Below are positions 7,782 through 11,722 of a stretch of 11,722 bases of DNA, one piece after another. A model generated the notes under the pieces. That model did not search any database, was not told the DNA's origin, and saw only the letters and a list, made by a program, of their open reading frames with translations. The position numbers and the translations under genes were made by a program. This stretch comes from URNF01 sp045638005 (GTDB taxonomy: Bacteria; Bacillota; Clostridia; Oscillospirales; Acutalibacteraceae). The stretch is taken from assembly GCA_045638005.1 (NCBI GenBank), contig JAZUAN010000063.1, positions 1 through 11,722 of the forward strand, given 5' to 3'. Every line of letters begins with the position of its first letter. The first letter of the stretch is position 1.

Positions 7782-8756
7782 TCATTTCAAAATATATTTT
7801 TTGAGCGCAAGCCACACCGTATTAGCGCGGCTGCCGCACACGGAAAACATGGCAAGTAGCGGATAAAACACCAACTGATCCTTAAAGCTCAACTCGCGGA
7901 TATACATCTTCGCGGTATCACGCACCTTGGAGTCGATCGTTTTACGGTATTCGGTGAACCACATATGCGCCATGTGATAATTCACCGCATCTTTATAAGC
8001 GTTATCCGTATAGGCATTAAAAAGCTCCAACCAATGGGTCTCATTTTTCACATGCGTATAGTCAATGGTATCCGCATGCTGCGCCGTCCACGACCCCTCC
8101 GACGCAAAGCGATACACGCCCATAAAGCGATCAATGTAGTGCACGCGCCCCATGGTCGCAGCAAGCACCTGCGCGGGGTAATCATACACATCCGCTTGCT
8201 CTCTGAAAGCAGGCCACGTATCCATCACATCCCGCCGAAACATAAGAGATACCGTCGGGCAGAACAAACCGCCTCGTTTGATTACCAGAGAAGCGGGCAC
8301 ATCACCGGTGTTTTTCAGCGGGCGGTAATTCATCAATTTGCCATCAGGAGACAGCTGCTGTACCGCGTGAAAACAAAGCGCGCAATCAGGATCACTTTCC
8401 ATATGATCCACCTGCAGCTGCAGCTTGTCCGGATCGGTCCAGTAGTCATCACCTTCACAAACCGCGATATATCTCCCCCTTGACGCGGGATGGATATACG
8501 TTTGAAGCAAATTACAAATATGATACTGATTTTCCGTTTGAAAGATCGGACGAATAATGTCCGGATACCGCGCGGCATATTCACGCACGATCGTCGCCGT
8601 GCCGTCGGTGGACGCATCCTCGTGAATAATCAGTTCAAACGGGAAATCCGTTTTTTGATTTACGATACCTTCAATAGCCTGTGCAATTGTTTTTTCTTGG
8701 TTGTATGTCATGCAGTACACAGAAACCAAAGGCGCTATGTCTTTCTTCTCTCTCAT
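7782..8756 (-). CDS. Family-2 glycosyltransferase, first gene of the operon
   Basis: The 324-residue protein is a GT-A fold glycosyltransferase that probably adds a sugar to a lipid-linked glycan at the inner membrane face. VSVYCMTYNQ is at 11-20, HEDASTDGT at 45-53 and EGDDYW at 101-106, the nucleotide and metal binding motifs of the family. No membrane segment is evident. It closely resembles the N-terminal half of the fused polymerase gene product at 2407-4869, including YPDII, TEN and CEGDD(F/Y)W at matching spacing, so the two are likely paralogues. ATG at 8756 is preferred over an in-frame GTG at 8765 because AAGGTG sits 6 bp before the ATG and contains that GTG. A consensus promoter lies about 40 bp upstream, marking the start of the operon. 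Confidence 0.92.
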   Translation of the reverse strand: MREKKDIAPLVSVYCMTYNQEKTIAQAIEGIVNQKTDFPFELIIHEDASTDGTATIVREYAARYPDIIRPIFQTENQYHICNLLQTYIHPASRGRYIAVCEGDDYWTDPDKLQLQVDHMESDPDCALCFHAVQQLSPDGKLMNYRPLKNTGDVPASLVIKRGGLFCPTVSLMFRRDVMDTWPAFREQADVYDYPAQVLAATMGRVHYIDRFMGVYRFASEGSWTAQHADTIDYTHVKNETHWLELFNAYTDNAYKDAVNYHMAHMWFTEYRKTIDSKVRDTAKMYIRELSFKDQLVFYPLLAMFSVCGSRANTVWLALKKYILK

Positions 8757-8762
8757 AACGTT

Positions 8763-8768
8763 CACCTT
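8763..8768 (-). promoter_or_regulatory. Ribosome binding site deciding the glycosyltransferase start
   Basis: AAGGTG on the minus strand lies 6 bp before the ATG at 8756. The competing in-frame GTG at 8765 is part of this site, so it is unlikely to be the start. Confidence 0.65.
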
Positions 8769-8796
8769 GTGTGTTGTACGCGGAATTTTACACTTT

Positions 8797-8825
8797 ATTA
8801 TAGCATGTTCATTCTACAAAATCAA
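8797..8825 (-). promoter_or_regulatory. SigA-type promoter of the polysaccharide operon
   Basis: On the minus strand, TTGATT (-35, 8820-8825) is followed by 17 bp and a perfect TATAAT (-10, 8797-8802), with TGC directly before it as an extended -10. The predicted start point near 8790 leaves a leader of about 34 nt before the ATG at 8756. An AT-rich tract directly upstream of the -35 could act as an UP element. Confidence 0.85.
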
Positions 8826-8865
8826 TATAAATATATAATATATAATATATAATATATTATATATA
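8824..8865. repeat. AT heptad tandem repeat between two divergent promoters
   Basis: From 8831 to 8865 the plus strand reads five 7-bp units, four ATATATA and one ATATATT, with a degenerate unit at 8824-8830. Within it, 8846-8863 (TATATAATATATTATATA) is a perfect 18-bp palindrome. The tract fills the space upstream of the minus-strand -35 box at 8820-8825 and ends about 20 bp before the plus-strand -35 box at 8886. It could be a shared UP element or an easily melted, slippage-prone spacer; no protein-binding site is recognised. Confidence 0.8.
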
Positions 8866-8885
8866 GATGTAATTTTGGATCCCAC

Positions 8886-8914
8886 TTGAAAATAATGAAC
8901 TTTTATGCTATATT
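8886..8914 (+). promoter_or_regulatory. SigA-type promoter pointing at the SGNH hydrolase remnant
   Basis: TTGAAA (8886-8891), a 17-bp spacer and TATATT (8909-8914) with an extended TGC before the -10. The predicted start point near 8921 is followed by GAGGGAG (8927-8933), which resembles a ribosome site, but no start codon in the frame of the downstream remnant follows it. It is likely the original promoter of the broken gene. Confidence 0.65.
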
Positions 8915-8917
8915 TAA

Positions 8918-9163
8918 TACATCATTCGAGGGAGCTGGCGGGCAAAGTTCTATAATGGGCAAGGAGCGTTCAAAGAAGCTTTGGATGAGATCGCCGCGGA
9001 TCCGATCGAGGGAAACGGTGTCGCCGTAGCCAACATCCGCGACATGCAAGCATTCCTGCACAACAGAAAAAGATTTATTGATACCACCGGTAACAACGTC
9101 AACCATCCCAACGATTTCTTCCACCGTTTATATGCACAATATATGTGTGGCATGTTCTATTAA
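8918..9163 (+). pseudogene. C-terminal remnant of an SGNH/GDSL-type hydrolase
   Basis: The open frame from 8918 to the TAA at 9161-9163 gives about 81 residues ending in TGNNVNHPNDFFHRLYAQYM. The NHPND element, with His in the last catalytic block, is typical of the C-terminal end of SGNH/GDSL esterases (DxxHPN). The residue three before the His is Asn, not Asp. Intact enzymes of the family are about 200 residues or longer and carry the nucleophile motif GDS near the N-terminus; none is present, and there is no ATG in frame. An in-frame TTG at 8981 would give 60 residues without a good ribosome site. A promoter and a GAGGGAG sequence are kept just upstream, so an internal deletion fusing the leader to the C-terminal third is a likely explanation. 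Family assignment rests on one motif block. Confidence 0.55.
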
Positions 9164-9164
9164 C

Positions 9165-9193
9165 AAACAAAAAAGCCTCCCGGTGGGAGGCTT
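9165..9193 (-). terminator. Rho-independent terminator, effectively bidirectional
   Basis: The inverted repeat AAGCCTCCC (9173-9181) / GGGAGGCTT (9185-9193) has a 9-bp perfect stem and a GGT loop. On the minus strand it is followed by TTTTTTGTTTGTT, so it mainly terminates the symporter gene, whose stop is 10 bp upstream. On the plus strand a shorter GTTTT follows, so it also ends transcripts of the hydrolase remnant. Confidence 0.93.
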
Positions 9194-9202
9194 GTTTTAC
9201 TT

Positions 9203-10546
9203 TTATATCGTCATAAAAAGGGAAGAAAACAGGATGAGCACGATGCAAACCGGGGCGATATATTTAATCACAACGGTAAAGAGTTTTTTATTTTTAAAAG
9301 GACCGCTTTGCTCCATTTCCTCAATAAGCGTTTTAGGTTTGATAATATAACCGACAAAAATGCAGGTAAAGAACGCCACAATCGGCATCAGTACGCTGTT
9401 GCTGAAGAAATCGAACATATCCAAAACAGTTTTTCCGGCGACAGAAACATTTTTGAGAGTACCAAAACCAAGCGAGGAAGGCGTACCGAGCAGCAAAGAA
9501 ACGCCAAGCACAACCGCACAGCTCAACTTGCGTCCCCAACCGAATTTATCCCTCAAGACAGAAACAACCGTTTCCATTAACGAAATAGAAGAAGTCAGCG
9601 CTGCTAACAAGACAAGCAGGAAGAACAACGCGCCGACAACCGAGCCGCCTGTCATGGAATTGAACACTTTCGGCAACGCATCAAACATCAAGCCGGGGCC
9701 TTGCTGCAGTTTGTCCATATCGCCGTTTGAAAACGCAAACACGCCGGGAATAATCATAAGACCGGCAAGAAAAGCAATACCGGTATCAAAAATCTCAATC
9801 TGATGCACCGAGGATTCAACGCTTAAATCCTTTTTCATATAGGAACCATAGGTAATCATAATACCCATCGCGATAGACATGGAGTAGAACAGTTGCCCCA
9901 TCGCAGCGAGCACAGTTGTTGTAGAAAATTTACTGAAATCGGGTTTTAAATAGTAGATCAAACCATCTACCGCTCCCGGCATAAACATGGTGTATACCGC
10001 AACAAACAAAGTAAGCAAAACTAACAGCGGCATCATCCATTTGCTGACCTTTTCAACACCTTTTTCCACGCCCAGCATAACAATCAACGCCGTCAAACCG
10101 ATATACAGAAAAAACCACCCGAGCGGTTCAAAAGGTTGCGCGATATACGCACTGAAAAAGCCATCGGTCGCAGCGGCATGCATATCTCCGGTAACAAAAA
10201 CTGCAAAATACTTCATTACCCAGCCGCCAATTACCGAATAATACGGCAAAATGAGCATCGGTATAACCGAAGCCAACACACCGACAAATCTATATTTTTT
10301 ATGCAAAGCTCCAAATGCATTGATAGCACTCTGCCCTGTCTTTCTGCCGATCGTAATCTCTGCACACAGCAGTGTAAAACCAAAGGTAATGGTCAAAACA
10401 AGATATACCAGCAAGAAAATACCGCCGCCGTATTTCGCAGCAAGATATGGGAAGCGCCAGATATTGCCCAAACCAACAGCAGAACCCGCCGCCGCCAGTA
10501 CAAAGCCGATCTTTCCGGTGAAACTACTTCTTTTCTCAGTCATCAT
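9203..10546 (-). CDS. Neurotransmitter:sodium symporter (SNF) family transporter
   Basis: The 447-residue membrane protein is a sodium-coupled uptake transporter of the LeuT fold, most likely for an amino acid or small amine. The signature GSAVGLGNIWRFP is at 21-33, the unwound TM1 that in LeuT binds substrate and sodium, followed by the AAKYGGG stretch. The TM6 equivalent FYSMSIAMGIMITYGSYMKKD is near 220-240, and GVEKGVEKVSKWMMP near 159-173 is a family hallmark between TM4 and TM5. Length and hydrophobic pattern fit the eleven-segment bacterial type. ATG at 10546 (an ATGATG pair) is preceded by AAGGAG at 6 bp. It has its own promoter and terminator, so it is a single-gene unit unrelated to the polysaccharide operon. 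The substrate cannot be read from the sequence. Confidence 0.95.
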   Translation of the reverse strand: MMTEKRSSFTGKIGFVLAAAGSAVGLGNIWRFPYLAAKYGGGIFLLVYLVLTITFGFTLLCAEITIGRKTGQSAINAFGALHKKYRFVGVLASVIPMLILPYYSVIGGWVMKYFAVFVTGDMHAAATDGFFSAYIAQPFEPLGWFFLYIGLTALIVMLGVEKGVEKVSKWMMPLLVLLTLFVAVYTMFMPGAVDGLIYYLKPDFSKFSTTTVLAAMGQLFYSMSIAMGIMITYGSYMKKDLSVESSVHQIEIFDTGIAFLAGLMIIPGVFAFSNGDMDKLQQGPGLMFDALPKVFNSMTGGSVVGALFFLLVLLAALTSSISLMETVVSVLRDKFGWGRKLSCAVVLGVSLLLGTPSSLGFGTLKNVSVAGKTVLDMFDFFSNSVLMPIVAFFTCIFVGYIIKPKTLIEEMEQSGPFKNKKLFTVVIKYIAPVCIVLILFSSLFMTI

Positions 10547-10575
10547 TTAAAACTCCTTAACACATAACTCCGCTC

Positions 10576-10604
10576 AGTATACACCATCCGTGCAAAAAGG
10601 TCAA
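10576..10604 (-). promoter_or_regulatory. SigA-type promoter of the symporter gene
   Basis: On the minus strand, TTGACC (10599-10604), a 17-bp spacer and TATACT (10576-10581). The start point near 10569 leaves a leader of only about 23 nt, too short for a riboswitch or attenuator. Confidence 0.85.
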
Positions 10605-10685
10605 CATATTCACAAGTTATAACAAACAAAAAGAGAAAAAAGTAAAACCACAAGCGCGCGATATCTCTTTTAGTTTATACCAGTA

Positions 10686-11471
10686 TCACAGTATTTCAAT
10701 ATGATTTACCCTTACATCTGCATGACCGTCACACAGCTCTACTTCAAAATACACACCCTCAGGAACACCGGGTTTATCCGAGCAGGCGGTCAGCGAGCCT
10801 AACAGATAATACGGTATACCGTCCTCCACTATCTTCTTGGTTATGTGCTGATGTCCCGAAAAAACCGCTAAAAGGTTTTTATCTTTTTTCAAGACGTCTT
10901 TCACATCCGCGCGATTTTTCATAAACAGACATTCATCCGTTATGCTGTCATCCTCTGCTAATGCGTAGTGGGTGAACACGATACACGGCAATGTGTTTGC
11001 GGCGAGATCCTTTTCCAGCCATTCCAGATGTGCATCCGACAAATACTACGCTTTATAACAACCACCGCGTGCAAGGCCCAATTCCGGACGCACCTCGGTG
11101 GTCAAAAACACGAGATGATATCCACACGCATCCACGGAATAGGTGGACGCATGCCCCATGATACTTTCAACCTCTTGCACTGCATCCATCATTTTCAAGT
11201 CATGGTTTCCCGGAACGGAATAGCAAGGGCGCTGTATGTTTTTCAATTCATCAAACATAAGCCGCAGACATTCGATATCCTTTTGCTTATCGTTCATATC
11301 CTGAATCAAATCACCTAAATTGACGCTTATATCCGCTGTATCGTTGATAATATCGGTTAGTTTCCCAAGTAGCGGCAAAGCGTATTGCACCAGCTTTTTC
11401 TCGGTATTAAATACAGCGGTTTTGATGTCGCCGCCATAGTAATGCACATCTGTAAAAACTACTATTTTCAT
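10686..11471 (-). pseudogene. Calcineurin-like metallophosphoesterase interrupted by an in-frame amber codon
   Basis: One continuous frame of 261 codons runs from ATG at 11471 to TGA at 10686-10688, broken only by TAG at 11046-11048 (codon 142). The first part holds DVH (residues 8-10), GDLIQD (53-58) and GNHD (88-91). The second part holds THY (H168) and GHQH (206-209). Together these are the full set of metal-binding blocks of the family, in order and at normal spacing, and the total length is normal. The amber codon lies in a poorly conserved stretch between GGCYKA and YLSDAHLEWL. If not read through, the product lacks the last two metal-binding blocks and should be inactive. ATG at 11471 has GGGAG 8 bp upstream and overlaps the stop of a small upstream ORF as ATGA. 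Likely explanations are a recent nonsense mutation, a sequencing error, or suppression. Substrate unknown. Confidence 0.85.
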
Positions 11472-11598
11472 ATAGATGGCTCCCTTAAAAACTGTCCTTT
11501 ATCCTTAAGATCAAGGTCTAATGCCTGCATATTCTCTACGATCTGCTCAAACATATCGGGATAGACGGCAAAATATCCCTATACTCCACATTAGCCAT
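11468..11598 (-). pseudogene. Small ORF with an apparent frameshift, overlapping the metallophosphoesterase gene
   Basis: Reading from ATG at 11598 gives MANVEYRD, then the frame leads to a stop after about 20 codons. A second frame, open from 11578 to TGA at 11468-11470, encodes YFAVYPDMFEQIVENMQALD and continues to LREPSI, with protein-like composition. The TGA overlaps the next gene's ATG as ATGA, the arrangement expected of a translated, coupled upstream gene. Joining the two needs a shift near 11572-11580 (an AT insertion or a one-base loss within GATATTTTGCC). GAGG lies about 12 bp before the ATG, a somewhat long spacing. Joined, it would be about 42 residues. I do not recognise the family; it may be the remnant of a longer protein. 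Confidence 0.5.
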
Positions 11599-11620
11599 GT
11601 AATCTCAATACCTCAAATTT

Positions 11621-11649
11621 AGTATAGCATAAATTTGCACGCAGTGCAA
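11621..11649 (-). promoter_or_regulatory. SigA-type promoter of the small ORF/metallophosphoesterase unit
   Basis: On the minus strand, TTGCAC (11644-11649), a 17-bp spacer and TATACT (11621-11626) with TGC as extended -10. The -35 box and the upstream part of the spacer coincide with the last hairpin unit of the repeat array (11635-11649). The start point is near 11614, giving a short leader before the ATG at 11598. Confidence 0.75.
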
Positions 11650-11722
11650 CATCGTTGGGCGCAAGCCCACATCGTTTACACCGTAGGTGTAACATCGTTG
11701 ATGCAAAGCATCACATCGTTTT
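11635..11722. repeat. Array of variable hairpins joined by a constant 8-bp linker (continues past the window)
   Basis: On the plus strand the 8-mer ACATCGTT occurs four times (11649-11656, 11669-11676, 11692-11699, 11713-11720). Each copy is preceded by a short inverted repeat of different sequence: TGCAC-GCA-GTGCA (11636-11648, extendable to 6 bp), GGGC-GCAA-GCCC (11657-11668), TACACC-GTA-GGTGTA (11677-11691) and GATGC-AAA-GCATC (11700-11712). All stems pair perfectly, with 3-4 nt loops; unit length is 20-23 bp. The right end is cut by the window, so the copy number is unknown. It is not a CRISPR array, since the constant part is far too short and the variable parts are palindromes. Its function is unknown. 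Confidence 0.9.

Noticed and set aside
8903..9124. Minus-strand open frame of 73 codons in the spacer before the polysaccharide operon
   Set aside because: It lies opposite the SGNH remnant, whose NHPND motif gives better support to the plus strand; no ribosome site or promoter serves it.
10629..10671. Possible terminator for the metallophosphoesterase unit (arms 10664-10671 and 10629-10636, then T-rich on the minus strand)
   Set aside because: The 8-bp stem is almost all A/T and A/G-T/C with a loop of about 27 nt, so it would be unstable; A/T-rich composition explains it.
10686..11042. Separate 118-residue gene starting at TTG 11042
   Set aside because: It is in the same frame as the preceding metallophosphoesterase part, contains only the last metal-binding blocks and lacks a ribosome site, so it is the rest of the interrupted gene.
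11046..11048. Genome-wide reassignment of TAG to an amino acid
   Set aside because: All intact genes in the window lack in-frame TAG, so a frequent sense use of TAG is not supported by this stretch.
11472..11614. Riboswitch or structured leader before the metallophosphoesterase
   Set aside because: The stretch reads as protein coding in two frames and ends in an ATGA overlap; no known riboswitch core was seen.
11635..11722. CRISPR array
   Set aside because: The constant element is only 8 bp and the parts between are themselves palindromes of 12-15 bp; no cas gene is near.

Overview
The window looks like chromosomal DNA of a Gram-positive anaerobe of the class Clostridia, possibly an Oscillospiraceae/Ruminococcaceae-type gut bacterium. 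This rests on the gene families (teichoic-acid-like polymerase, TarI/IspD-like cytidylyltransferase, Wzt/TagH-type exporter), strong AGGAGG-type ribosome sites, TTG starts and SigA-like promoters with extended -10 boxes. The taxon is an inference. Every intact gene lies on the minus strand.

Bases 1-8756 (read leftward from the promoter at 8797-8825) form one tight operon of eight genes with gaps of 2-20 bp. In order of transcription it encodes a family-2 glycosyltransferase, a DegT-type PLP aminotransferase, an IspD/TarI-like cytidylyltransferase, an extended NAD-dependent SDR, a fusion of a family-2 glycosyltransferase with a CDP-glycerol glycerophosphotransferase-like domain, an ATP-grasp/HAD fusion, an ABC-2 polysaccharide exporter permease and its ATPase (cut by the window edge). 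The likely joint job is to build a CDP-activated, probably aminated sugar or alditol, polymerise it through phosphodiester links on a glycan primer, modify it and export it. No gene identifies the final polymer.

Bases 8757-9202 hold two divergent promoters separated by an AT heptad tandem repeat, the C-terminal remnant of an SGNH/GDSL hydrolase on the plus strand (promoter kept, N-terminal part gone), and a strong bidirectional terminator. The spot looks like a deletion or integration scar beside the polysaccharide operon. Bases 9203-10604 hold a complete neurotransmitter:sodium symporter family transporter with its own promoter and terminator.

Bases 10605-11722 hold a decaying two-gene unit: a small frameshifted ORF overlapping, by ATGA, a metallophosphoesterase gene that is complete except for an in-frame amber codon. 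Its promoter -35 box lies inside the last unit of an array of at least four short hairpins. Each hairpin has a different but perfectly self-complementary stem, and all are joined by an identical 8-bp linker. The array runs off the right edge and is the most unusual structure in the window. The most interesting proteins are the ATP-grasp/HAD fusion and the glycosyltransferase/teichoic-acid polymerase fusion.
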